From positions 372,001 to 436,000 of the forward strand of contig JAHBXC010000002.1 in the NCBI GenBank assembly GCA_019636675.1: a stretch of 64,000 nt of DNA. The letters are read 5' to 3'. The notes below the pieces were generated by a model. That model was not told the DNA's origin. It made no database searches and worked only from the letters and a program-made list of their open reading frames with translations. This stretch comes from Phycisphaeraceae bacterium (GTDB lineage Bacteria; Planctomycetota; Phycisphaerae; Phycisphaerales; UBA1924). The translations under genes were made by a program, and so were the position numbers. Below are positions 55,301-62,432 of the stretch, in pieces. Position 1 is the stretch's first letter; every line of letters starts with the position of its first letter.

Positions 55301-56957
55301 AGAATGTCTCGTGGAAAAAGCGGTAGCGGCCATCGGCCAGCACGAGGACATTCTCGGAGGCCAATGCGTCTGCGTCCGGGCGGAACTCATCAGGGAGCAT
55401 GCTCGCTGGCGCTGAAAGCTCCTGCTGGTCGCTGAGCCATTGAGTGAGCCAATCTACGACAGCGGCAAGATTGCAACTTCGGCCCAGCCGCTGTGTGCAT
55501 TGTTGCTGTTTCTCCGTCCAAAACGCCGCGAACAGCTGGTCTCGCGTTTCGAGGCGCTCGCTCTCGCCGTGCTCGAGCGACAGGAACATGGCGAGGTGCA
55601 GCGGGACGATCAGCACGGGCCTCAACTTGGGGTGAACCTTTCGCTCATCCAAGATCTCGTCCACTGTCTCAGTCGGAAACGATTGGATAGTGACGACTTC
55701 AAAGGTCGAAGTCTCGGCCTTGAGCGAACGCATCCGGTGATCGTGTTCAAGGTCGAATGCTCGGCACGCGACAATCACCCGAAGGTTTGGATACCCGTCG
55801 GCCTCGACCAATATCCGTTCGAAGAGTGACCAAACATCTGCTCGGCGGCCGGATGCGAGGCTCACGGCGTCGAGTTGATCAATGACCAGCACGCAATGTC
55901 CGCCGTCGGCCAGGCCGGCAAGCACTGCTGCAGGCGATGCGGGGAGGGAAAGTTCCTCGCCGAGCCGTTGCGGTGTGAGGATGCTTTCGTGGATGCTATC
56001 CATTCGGACAGGCAACACCGGGACGCCAGCCGCCCGAAGACGCTCGATGACACATGCCAACTCGCTGCTCTTCCCGGCACCGGCTCCGCCTGAGATCAGT
56101 GTGCGCCAGGCTACAGGGAGGTCGTCAGGACCGAGTAGTTTGTCGGCTCCGGGCAACTTCTGCAATGTTCCACCGATCAGTTGGTCGCAAAGCGGGCGCG
56201 TGTACGCATCGCATAGTGCGTCGACCTTCTCCCGGATGGTGGGGTCGACCTTCCAATCTCTGCGGCGGAGCCCATGCGTTGCCAGGTGATCAAGAAGCAT
56301 CTTCCGATCAATCTGCTGGTGCATCTGGTCGATCAGGTACTCGGCCAGAAGTCTGCGGATGTGTCTCGCGTCAACCGAGCCGCCGATCTCCGGATAGAAC
56401 AAGAGCGCGATTCTCGATTCGATCTGCGTTCGCAGCGATGTCTCGTCTGCGGTGCGGATCTGAAGACGCGTCAAAAATTGTCGTGTACATTCGCGGTCAC
56501 CGCGGAACAGAGGGAGGAGGTACTTGTCGTGCTGGGCCTTGAGTTCCGCTGACTGGTCGAGCCGCTGTTGCAGTGAGTCTGCGGTTGCAGCGACCGATCG
56601 CATCTCTTCCAGATTCGCCGCGCCGAGTGTTGACGCAAACACGCCAACATAGCGAGCGTCACGGTCAACATGCGCTGCCAGATCGCCGAGGATTGATCTT
56701 CCGTGCTCGTCGCGGCGCGTCAGTGTCGCGAGCGTCCAGCCCGCAGCACTCGTCGTCTGGCGTTTCAACGACCAAAACTCGACTTTCCTCGTCGCAGTCT
56801 CGACCTTGAACTCGACTCCGCGGGACTGCTCTGGGGCGAGCGATTCGTAAGTTACATGCTCGGCGTAACCTTCGATCACGCGCAGCGCGGCATCGACTGT
56901 CCACAAGGCTTCGTACTGATCGCCGGCTTTGCCAGCCGCCCCACCTCTAGAAGGCAT
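52317..56957 (-). CDS. STAND-type P-loop NTPase with nuclease-like N-terminus and HEAT-like C-terminus, candidate anti-phage protein
   Basis: 1,546 residues from the ATG at 56957 (MPSRGGAAGKAGDQYEALW); an in-frame start 25 codons upstream is less likely. About 1-110 resembles the DUF4297/Cap4-type PD-(D/E)xK-like nuclease domain: GDQYEALWTVDAALRVI, VEF with Glu49, then VEFWSLKRQ with Lys65 and GWTLATL. The NTPase is about 275-560: Walker A ISGGAGAGKSSE (Lys296), Walker B CVLVIDQLDAV (Asp360), sensor VIVACRAFD. About 600-1546 is helical, with HEAT-like units (IAVRAQAVRALLALLSKRP, DNVRAKAATAFRRIAEL) that would serve as the ligand sensor. It stands alone with weaker third-codon G/C than the flanks, a sign of transfer. 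STAND NTPases of this layout (Avs, NACHT-type) detect phage proteins and then cut DNA; that role is inference here. Confidence 0.78.
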   Translation of the reverse strand: MPSRGGAAGKAGDQYEALWTVDAALRVIEGYAEHVTYESLAPEQSRGVEFKVETATRKVEFWSLKRQTTSAAGWTLATLTRRDEHGRSILGDLAAHVDRDARYVGVFASTLGAANLEEMRSVAATADSLQQRLDQSAELKAQHDKYLLPLFRGDRECTRQFLTRLQIRTADETSLRTQIESRIALLFYPEIGGSVDARHIRRLLAEYLIDQMHQQIDRKMLLDHLATHGLRRRDWKVDPTIREKVDALCDAYTRPLCDQLIGGTLQKLPGADKLLGPDDLPVAWRTLISGGAGAGKSSELACVIERLRAAGVPVLPVRMDSIHESILTPQRLGEELSLPASPAAVLAGLADGGHCVLVIDQLDAVSLASGRRADVWSLFERILVEADGYPNLRVIVACRAFDLEHDHRMRSLKAETSTFEVVTIQSFPTETVDEILDERKVHPKLRPVLIVPLHLAMFLSLEHGESERLETRDQLFAAFWTEKQQQCTQRLGRSCNLAAVVDWLTQWLSDQQELSAPASMLPDEFRPDADALASENVLVLADGRYRFFHETFFDYAFARRFVQKGGSLLNLLLSSEQHLFRRAQVRQVLSFLRSTDSARYGTELRSVLTETRVRFHIKRVVLQFISTTPDPTHAEWTVLRELEAANPDLLHHVNRVISNHVGWFDRLDEVGFLESGLSSRGSQRGERVVWLCAMPEVLKHRSTRVAALLRQYRCNDEAWTHYLRYICRGGDVFHSREIFNLFLSLIRDGTLDDTRPGVAVNDNWWSTLYSMCDKAPTMAAEAIAAWVDRKLQVWQQTHAAPIPSGLGTECRESEVRRTNIRESESRTSLSQHFDQDGDDHGVIVKTATGSPMAFVEQLLPRVAEIVSTHSKPCRDHLDSDPLWCFRSYGDDAHQVHVSLLTCLARALEALAVSAPDDLDRMFSPYMTRSNDTIAYLVLRAWSAASARYADRLARYLVEDPRRLKVGYASWGAGAGMASDYRSIEAVRAASQACSQEAFSSLESTIVDLRDEWESRNPPLRGLRQLQLLAAMDQSRLGAVGRAKLAELRAKFPDATYERPRPSKFVCVGSPVPAEAMEKMTDDQWLSAMAKYAGVEHRRDRDIEASGGERQLAQSLESMTKAQPKRFAALTQRMSVGLPASYFDAILQGLAATESSVEASGNGVTLSDAVSLIVRIHALPGRPCGRSITHLVEKWTQLGWPESIVDIVAWYATEDPDPSEEAWRKPTPSGQVYYGGDPDMAGLNSTRGIAAYAISALLFATHPPTDVLIKAIDRLAHDPSIAVRAQAVRALLALLSKRPDLAIPWFVECISLDAVLLKTPLVEHFVHYAGHRDYAALRPIIQNMIASDDAKTVKVGSKLCCLLALNIDMAKEDAAQVRIGTPAMREASATIYATNIANKEVGASCRELLLPFFADPSDNVRAKAATAFRRIAELATRKQADLLGAFLDSNPSATALEPVIHALEDSPVRLPDLVCRLAEAGVEQFKTNAGDIRTRGAMVASDLSKIVIRLYTQSDDDALKTRCLNTIDTMEHANFYGLSDELGRVER

Positions 56958-57421
56958 ATGTAATACTCTATCCTGCGGAGCAGCCTGACGCGCGTGTGCT
57001 GACTGATGGCACACTGCCGCTGAGTTCCGCATGGCCCTGAATCTGGCCAGAAGCGGCTCTGGTCGTCTTGGGCGTGTACTTGATCGAAGGCATCACGCCG
57101 AACAGAAAAGTGGAGCCGGGGGGAATCGAACGCTGGGGAAATCGCAACTGGCGATCTCTCAGGTGGTTGTGACGCACAAACCGTCACACAGAAATCGCAT
57201 CATCAACTGACAGAGATTGTCGCGGTATGGCCCGACCTGCCCCAATCGGTGCGCGATGCAGTATACACGCTGATTCGTCACTCGCAAGCAGATCGGGACA
57301 AACCGTGACATGCCGAGAGGCGTGGTGTCCGACGCTGCCATGACGGCGCGGTCCATGGACATCGAAACTCTTGCAGCAACGGTGAGGCCGGTGGTAGGAT
57401 GGCGAGACGGAGGTGCAAAGC
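56958..57421. other. Divergent intergenic region, 464 nt, with a tRNA/tmRNA 3' remnant
   Basis: Between the NTPase gene and the next plus-strand gene. Holds the remnant at 57111-57131. Otherwise no gene; short open frames have no start or Shine-Dalgarno sequence. GGAGG at about 57409 belongs to the gene at 57422. Confidence 0.6.
57111..57131 (-). repeat. Truncated 3' end of a tRNA-Ala or tmRNA gene, probable attachment-site scar
   Basis: On the minus strand 57131-57111 reads GTTCGATTCCCCCC then GGCTCCA: a T-loop TTCGATT, T-stem 3' strand CCCCC and acceptor end CGGCTCC plus discriminator A, as in tRNA-Ala or tmRNA. The sequence 5' to it cannot form the T-stem (only one base pair), so the gene is not complete here. 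Such 3' remnants are left at one end of elements that integrate into tRNA or tmRNA genes. No integrase is in the window. Confidence 0.6.
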
Positions 57422-57859
57422 ATGCATGACGAGGAATCCATCGGTCCACCCTTTCACATCGTGATCGGGGTAACTCGCTGCTACCGGTGCGGTGGCGCAT
57501 TCGAGGTCGCGGCGATCGCAGGGAGCGATCCCGAGGGCCACGCCTGCTTCTCGACCCACATCGAATCGATGCCAGAGGCGCTTCTCGACGCCGTCCGTGC
57601 GCAGATCGCTGTCTACCGCAAGGTGTTCTCGAGGTCGGTCGGGCATCAGTACTATGCCAACATCTGCCCGCACTGCGATGCCCTCTCGGGCGACTTCTTC
57701 CTGCACCAGCCCGGCGAGCTCTTCGGGGTGATGGAGCCCGAAGACGCGCACGGGCTGCGAGTCATCTCTGTCGGACCCAATGTCAACGGATCGATCGTCG
57801 GCAGCGCTCTCTTCGGCTCGTCCCTCGATCTAATCTTCGAGGCTGCCACCAAGGCTTGA
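57422..57859 (+). CDS. Hypothetical protein with two zinc-binding CxxC motifs
   Basis: 145 residues. ATG at 57422 with GGAGG 8 nt upstream. Two CxxC pairs, CYRCGG (about residue 20) and CPHCDA (about 82), are 60 residues apart and could form one zinc site. Between them is FSTHIESMPEALLDAVRAQIAVYRKVFSR, a helix. No family recognised. First gene right of the tRNA remnant; the next gene is 37 nt downstream on the same strand. Confidence 0.55.
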   Translation: MHDEESIGPPFHIVIGVTRCYRCGGAFEVAAIAGSDPEGHACFSTHIESMPEALLDAVRAQIAVYRKVFSRSVGHQYYANICPHCDALSGDFFLHQPGELFGVMEPEDAHGLRVISVGPNVNGSIVGSALFGSSLDLIFEAATKA

Positions 57860-57896
57860 CAAGCGTTGGAGCACGCGAGGCGGCGCGGAGACGAGC

Positions 57897-58628
57897 ATGT
57901 TCACGGTCGAGATCGATCTGCATCTGACATTCTCACCGCCGATGCGCGACAACGACCGTGGCATCACCCTGACGAGGAGCGTCTCCCTGCCCTTTCCACC
58001 GTACGACGGGCTTCGGGTTTTCAGCGCCGAGATTGACACCTGCCCCGAGCCCGAGGGCCTGGCGCTCCGCGGCATCGTTTGGGACATCGACCGCGGCGTC
58101 TTCTACGCGTCGACCTACGCCAACAGCATGCTCGTACCGTTTGATGTGATACCCGCCGAGATCGCGGAGTGGCTCGATAGAGGATGGCGTTTCGGCAGCC
58201 ATCGGGATCGCTACCGGCAGGAAAAGCCCGCAGAAGATGAGGCCGGCGACGAAGTCGAGCTCCCGGGCGATGAGTTCGCCGCGCTCGATGAAGCCACGAA
58301 CGAAGAGCTGGAATACGAGAAACCGAAGCGGAAGCGATCAGCCGAGTTCAATCGCGTCTTCAAGGCGATGGCGAGGCAACTCGCGGAAGGGTTCAGCGAC
58401 TTGCCTTCGGCGTACGCGATGCACAAGACGGGCGTCTATTTCGATGAGCGAGAGGGAGCACGCTGCAGCCGCCACGAAATGGGAGCCGCCGAAGCCAGGT
58501 TCTTCGCGGCGAAAGACGAGTTCGCCAAGTGGCCCTATGGGGAGCAGCACGCGTTTCGGGAGAAGATGCTGCGCACTCGACCGAGCTTGGAGCGGCTGGC
58601 AATCGATCGAGCGACAACCGCGGCGTGA
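57897..58628 (+). CDS. Hypothetical protein, cytoplasmic
   Basis: 243 residues, ATG at 57897. The N-terminal 100 residues are beta-rich (TVEIDLHLTFSPPM, RGVFYASTYANSMLVPFDVIP). An acidic linker (about 105-135) leads to a helical C-terminal half with Lys/Arg (EYEKPKRKRSAEFNRVFKAMARQL). No membrane span, signal peptide or catalytic motif. Probably co-transcribed with the zinc-motif gene upstream. Not recognised. Confidence 0.5.
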   Translation: MFTVEIDLHLTFSPPMRDNDRGITLTRSVSLPFPPYDGLRVFSAEIDTCPEPEGLALRGIVWDIDRGVFYASTYANSMLVPFDVIPAEIAEWLDRGWRFGSHRDRYRQEKPAEDEAGDEVELPGDEFAALDEATNEELEYEKPKRKRSAEFNRVFKAMARQLAEGFSDLPSAYAMHKTGVYFDEREGARCSRHEMGAAEARFFAAKDEFAKWPYGEQHAFREKMLRTRPSLERLAIDRATTAA

Positions 58629-58953
58629 CTCCCCCAATTCATGTGGGTATCGCCCGACGCAGTTCTGGCAACCACCGGATCGACAGTCGAAAGGATACCG
58701 AACAAAACCGGCCGTCAGATGCTCAGAAACCGCCTTCAGAGGGTCGGGAAGGCGGGTCGCCCGGGTGAGTGGGGGGCCAGTCCACTGCGTCTCGGGCCCT
58801 CGTCAGGACGCAATGGAGGACGCAAGAGAGCGACCACCGGACTCGGGATCACGGAATCCGGTGGTGAGTGCACGGAACATCTCAACCGTGATATCGGACG
58901 CTCACGGAACACAATCGCGCTATCGTGCGTTGATCCGACATCGGACCGTCTTC
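58629..58953. other. Intergenic region of 325 nt
   Basis: Contains an inverted repeat CCACCGGA/TCCGGTGG (58834-58841 and 58857-58864, 15-nt loop). The open frames crossing it have no start site or signal and look non-coding. Possibly the promoter region of the exported protein at 58954. Confidence 0.45.
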
Positions 58954-59391
58954 ATGATCCTCAGACTGATCGTGATCTTGACCCTGCTCTCGCCCGCCCT
59001 GGCGGGATTGGGTCGCACATGGACGCCGGGGCGTTCGTGCTGCGAGTCGGCTGTTGTCGTCGCGACTGCATCGGACCACTGCGCAACGCTTCAGCCTGCC
59101 GCGCCATGCGACAGCCCGCGCGATCGTCAGCACGAATGCTGCACAGGTGCAGCGGAGTGTGTTTGCGGCATCGGACAGGCTCCAGAACGCCAGCGGGCTC
59201 CGATGGCCCCGCTCCCCAGCCGCGGTGAGCACAAGGCGCCCGCGACACTTCCACGAGATTCCAACGAGAATTTCGGTGAGTTCGATCTGCGGGCGGGTCT
59301 GGCGGCCGTGCGCCCCGCGGTGCTCGTGATCTTCACGGCGTTACGGACCAAGAACGATGCCTTGGCGTTCCTGAGCGTCTGGCGAACCTAG
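58954..59391 (+). CDS. Small exported Cys-rich protein near the metal-resistance genes
   Basis: 145 residues from the ATG at 58954 (MILRLIVILTLLSPALAGLG), a short signal peptide. The mature part has Cys pairs and spaced Cys (RSCCES, DHCATL, APCDSP, HECCTGAAECVCGIG), suited to metal binding or disulfides. About 115-130 is a second hydrophobic segment (LAAVRPAVLVIFTAL). Its place before the TRASH-domain gene suggests a role in metal handling, but that is by context only. Confidence 0.55.
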   Translation: MILRLIVILTLLSPALAGLGRTWTPGRSCCESAVVVATASDHCATLQPAAPCDSPRDRQHECCTGAAECVCGIGQAPERQRAPMAPLPSRGEHKAPATLPRDSNENFGEFDLRAGLAAVRPAVLVIFTALRTKNDALAFLSVWRT

Positions 59392-59591
59392 AGCGCCCGA
59401 TACGCAGGGACACTCTGCGCGGAGGGTCACGGTTCACTTGGCCCACGCGCGCCCCGTCGCGTATTCCGCGTTCGCCGCCGACGATCCCCACTCACATTCC
59501 CAGTGCATTGACATCACCGCGGTCGTTCGCGCTTGCTGCTCGGCGCGCGCAGACCCGTTGACGCACCCCCGTACTTGATAAGGACATGTTC

Positions 59592-60473
59592 ATGCCCAGG
59601 TTTATGTCGCGTCGTTTCCCGCTCGCCCTTCTTGGTCTCGTTTCGTCGGCCGCATTCGCAGGTGACCCCGTCAACGCCATGTGCCCGATCGGCAAAGAGA
59701 CGATCGTCGCTTCGGCGGGAACCGTCGAGTACAAGGGCAGGACCATCGGCCTCTGTTGCCCAGGATGCGGCAAGGAGTTCCTCGCGTGGGACGGCCCACG
59801 GAAGGATGAGTTCGTGGCCCTGGCGCTCGCCAAGCGTGAGCCCGGTCGCGAGCACGCGGTCGCTCCGGCCGCCGTCGGATGGAGCGACCCCTACCCGCTC
59901 GACACATGCCCCGTCTCAGGCGGCAAACTCGGCTCGATGGGGGATCCGGTCGTGAAGACCTACGACGGGCGCGAGGTCCGCTTCTGCTGCGACGGATGCG
60001 TCGGCAAGTTCGACGCCGACAAGGCCGGATACTTCGCGAAGATCGACCCGCGGATCGTGCGCGACCAAGCGCCCTTCTACCCTCTTGCCGAATGCGTTGT
60101 CTCGGGCGAGCCCCTCGCCGCAGGCGCCGTCAACCTCGTCTACGGAAACCGCCTTGTGCGACTCTGCTGCGAGATGTGCGCCGGCGAGTTCAAGGCGGAT
60201 CCCGCTGCCCACATCGCCAAGATCGACAAGGCCGCCTCTGACGCGCAGCGCCCGAACTACCCGCTCGACACCTGCATCGTCGCCAACAGCAAGCTCGGTT
60301 CGATGGGCGAGCCGGCCGAGATTATTGTCGCCGGACGCCTCTTCCGGTTCTGCTGCGCCGGGTGCAAGGACGAAGTCCGCGCGCATCCTGCCAAGCACAT
60401 CGCGACCCTCGACGCGGCCTGGCGCGGATCGGGCAAGGCAATCCCGGGCGCGTCCCCGGCGCCTCGCCGGTGA
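59592..60473 (+). CDS. Exported protein with four TRASH/YHS-like metal-binding domains
   Basis: 293 residues. The ATG at 59592 has AAGGA 7 nt upstream and is preferred over 59586. Signal peptide ends near SAAFAG. Four modules of ~60 residues each contain a CPxx start and a CCxxC: CPIGKETI ... LCCPGCGKEF, CPVSGGKL ... FCCDGCVGKF, CVVSGEPL ... LCCEMCAGEF and CIVANSKL ... FCCAGCKDEV. TRASH domains bind copper or other soft metals. Probably a periplasmic metal sponge or sensor. Four in a row is unusual; most known proteins carry one or two. Confidence 0.82.
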   Translation: MPRFMSRRFPLALLGLVSSAAFAGDPVNAMCPIGKETIVASAGTVEYKGRTIGLCCPGCGKEFLAWDGPRKDEFVALALAKREPGREHAVAPAAVGWSDPYPLDTCPVSGGKLGSMGDPVVKTYDGREVRFCCDGCVGKFDADKAGYFAKIDPRIVRDQAPFYPLAECVVSGEPLAAGAVNLVYGNRLVRLCCEMCAGEFKADPAAHIAKIDKAASDAQRPNYPLDTCIVANSKLGSMGEPAEIIVAGRLFRFCCAGCKDEVRAHPAKHIATLDAAWRGSGKAIPGASPAPRR

Positions 60474-60525
60474 GCACGGGCTGTGGACAACCTGTTCGGA
60501 TGGTTGGAGAGTACAGAACGGCATG

Positions 60526-60555
60526 TTGACACACGACTCGCGAGGATGCGACAAT
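60526..60555 (+). promoter_or_regulatory. Promoter for the HMBD-TolC-oxidase operon
   Basis: A consensus -35 TTGACA (60526-60531) and a -10-like GACAAT (60550-60555) are separated by 18 nt, about 72 nt before the ATG at 60628. This is the best sigma-70-type match in the accessory part. Confidence 0.5.
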
Positions 60556-60627
60556 GCCTCAAACACACAATCGGCGATCTCGTATGAAATCAGTTCGATC
60601 CCTCGCAGGGCCCTCGGAGGGAACGTC

Positions 60628-61005
60628 ATGAGTCGCGGCGCCTTTGTGGTGTTGCTCTCGCTCGCTTCTCTCGCGGGTTGCGTGCACACCCGCGATGTGC
60701 CCGGACCTGCACCGGGCCACCCGGCGTCCGCGGAGAGCGCCGCTGCGCCGTACACACCGCCCCCCAATCCGTTCGCGCGAGGCGCCGTTGGATCGAACGG
60801 GCCCGACGGCGCACACGGCAAGCACGCGGACCCTGGGCGGGATTCCGACGGTCCGATGACGCTGTATGTCTGCCCCATGCATCCGGAGGTGCGCGCCGAC
60901 CGGCCCGGCGCGTGCCCAAAGTGCGGGATGCGTCTCGTCCCGCAGCGCGGCGTGGATGACCCCAATGCCCATCATGCACACCCGGACGAGGAGGCGCGCC
61001 CGTGA
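60628..61005 (+). CDS. Lipoprotein with heavy-metal-binding domain (HMBD)
   Basis: 125 residues. ATG at 60628 with GGAGG 7 nt upstream. Lipobox LAGC at residue 18. A Pro/Ala/Gly-rich spacer (about 25-70) precedes LYVCPMHPEVRADRPGACPKCGMRLVPQ, the YHxCPMHPxV...PGxCPxCGM HMBD signature found beside CopA ATPases and CusB adaptors. His-rich end (NAHHAHPDEE). Probably binds copper or silver at the membrane. GTGA overlap with the TolC-like gene. Confidence 0.85.
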   Translation: MSRGAFVVLLSLASLAGCVHTRDVPGPAPGHPASAESAAAPYTPPPNPFARGAVGSNGPDGAHGKHADPGRDSDGPMTLYVCPMHPEVRADRPGACPKCGMRLVPQRGVDDPNAHHAHPDEEARP

Positions 61006-62432
61006 CGCCGCGATTTTCCGTTATCGCTTTCCTCGTCGGGGCTCTGACGCTCGTCGGCTGCGCCGTTCCGGACATCGACGGATCGTTCGGGAGCGTGGGC
61101 GACCTCACTCGCGAGCGCATCGGGGCGGAGGTCGCGTGGCCCGTCACCCCCGAAGCGGCCACCGCCATCGACGAGCGGGTCGCAGTTCTGCTCGCGGAGC
61201 CGCTCGACGCGGAACGAGTCGTGGCGATCGCGCTGCTCAATAACCGACGACTCCGAGCCCGCTACGCCACACTCGGAATGGCTCAGGCCGATTTCATCGA
61301 GTCCGGCCTCCTCGACAATCCCATGCTGAGCGCTGGTGTCGCGTTCCCCGATCGGCCACCCAGCAAGACGGAACTCGACTTCGGCCTCACCCTGAACCTC
61401 CTGCGTGTGCTCGTGACGCCCGCGCGGCGAGAGATCGCCTCGCTGGGTGTGACCGCGACAACGCTCTTAGTCGCGTCAGATGTGCTCGATACCGCGACCG
61501 AGGCTCGCAGGGCATTTCTGGATCTCCAGGCGGCGACCCACACCAGCGAGATGTTGGGTGAGATCGCGCGCGCCGCCGAGGCGTCTGCGGAGTTCGCCCG
61601 TCGTGTCCACGCGGCGGGCAATCTCAGCGACCTTGCGCTGGCAAACCAGGAAGCGCTCTGGGAGCAGACGCGCGTGACCCACGCTCGGAGCCTCGCCGAG
61701 GTTCTTGACCGTCGCGAGCGCCTGAATGTTCACCTCGGTCTGTGGGGCGAGCGGACCGGCTGGACCATCGTTGGACGCTTGCCGGAACTTCCCCGGGCGG
61801 AACCCGACCTTGCCGATCTCGAATCGCTCGCGGTGAGACAGCGCCTCGATCTCGCGGCGGCCGCCGCAGAGGTTCAGGCCATCGCGAAAGCAGCAGGCCT
61901 CCAGCGCGACTGGCGCTACCTGCTCACCACGGAGGTCGGCGCGATAGCGTCACGCGGCTCGGACGGTCAATGGGTGTACGGGCCGGAGATCGCGCTCGAA
62001 CTCCCCGTCTTCGACCAGCGACAAGGCCAGATCGTGCGGCTAGATGCGGAGCTGCTCGCGTCCGAGAGCCGGCTCGAAGCCCTCGCGATCGAAGTTCGAT
62101 CAGAGGTGCGTCGCCTGCGTGACCGGCTCTACGCGATCCGGCACGAAGTGCAGCACTACCGGGATGTCCTGATCCCCCAGCGTGAGCGGATCACCCGTCT
62201 CACGCAGGAGCAATACAACTTCATGCTGGCGGACACCTTCGACCTCCTTGCCGCCAAGCGGGAGGAGTTCGCGTCGTACCGCGAGTACCTCGAACGAATC
62301 CACGAGTACTGGTCGACGCGCGCCGAACTGGAACGCGCTGTTGGTGGACGCCTGCCCATGCCCGAGCCCTCACCGCGCGAGTCGCCGCCCGCCGAAATTC
62401 CCGTCAACCATCACGATCACGGAGACCACTGA
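61002..62432 (+). CDS. TolC-family outer-membrane efflux protein
   Basis: 476 residues. GTG at 61002. A signal peptide with a lipobox-like LVGC precedes the channel. Two repeats of helical hairpin and strands: ALLNNRRLRARYATLGMAQADF and AQADFIESGLLDNPML, then VRQRLDLAAAAAEVQAIAKAAGL, as in CusC/TolC-type proteins. Ends with His-rich HHDHGDH. Probably exports metal with an RND partner that is not in the window, or acts with the periplasmic proteins here. Starts in the GTGA overlap, ends 1 nt into the next ATG. Confidence 0.85.
   Translation: MTPRFSVIAFLVGALTLVGCAVPDIDGSFGSVGDLTRERIGAEVAWPVTPEAATAIDERVAVLLAEPLDAERVVAIALLNNRRLRARYATLGMAQADFIESGLLDNPMLSAGVAFPDRPPSKTELDFGLTLNLLRVLVTPARREIASLGVTATTLLVASDVLDTATEARRAFLDLQAATHTSEMLGEIARAAEASAEFARRVHAAGNLSDLALANQEALWEQTRVTHARSLAEVLDRRERLNVHLGLWGERTGWTIVGRLPELPRAEPDLADLESLAVRQRLDLAAAAAEVQAIAKAAGLQRDWRYLLTTEVGAIASRGSDGQWVYGPEIALELPVFDQRQGQIVRLDAELLASESRLEALAIEVRSEVRRLRDRLYAIRHEVQHYRDVLIPQRERITRLTQEQYNFMLADTFDLLAAKREEFASYREYLERIHEYWSTRAELERAVGGRLPMPEPSPRESPPAEIPVNHHDHGDH

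Noticed and set aside
57184..57441. Short minus-strand open frames right of the tRNA remnant
   Set aside because: No Shine-Dalgarno sequence, no hydrophobic or motif signal, and they overlap the well-supported start region of the 57422 gene.
58641..58953. Open frame reading MWVSPDAVLATTGST... before the Cys-rich gene
   Set aside because: No ribosome-binding site, irregular composition and overlap with the start region of the exported protein.
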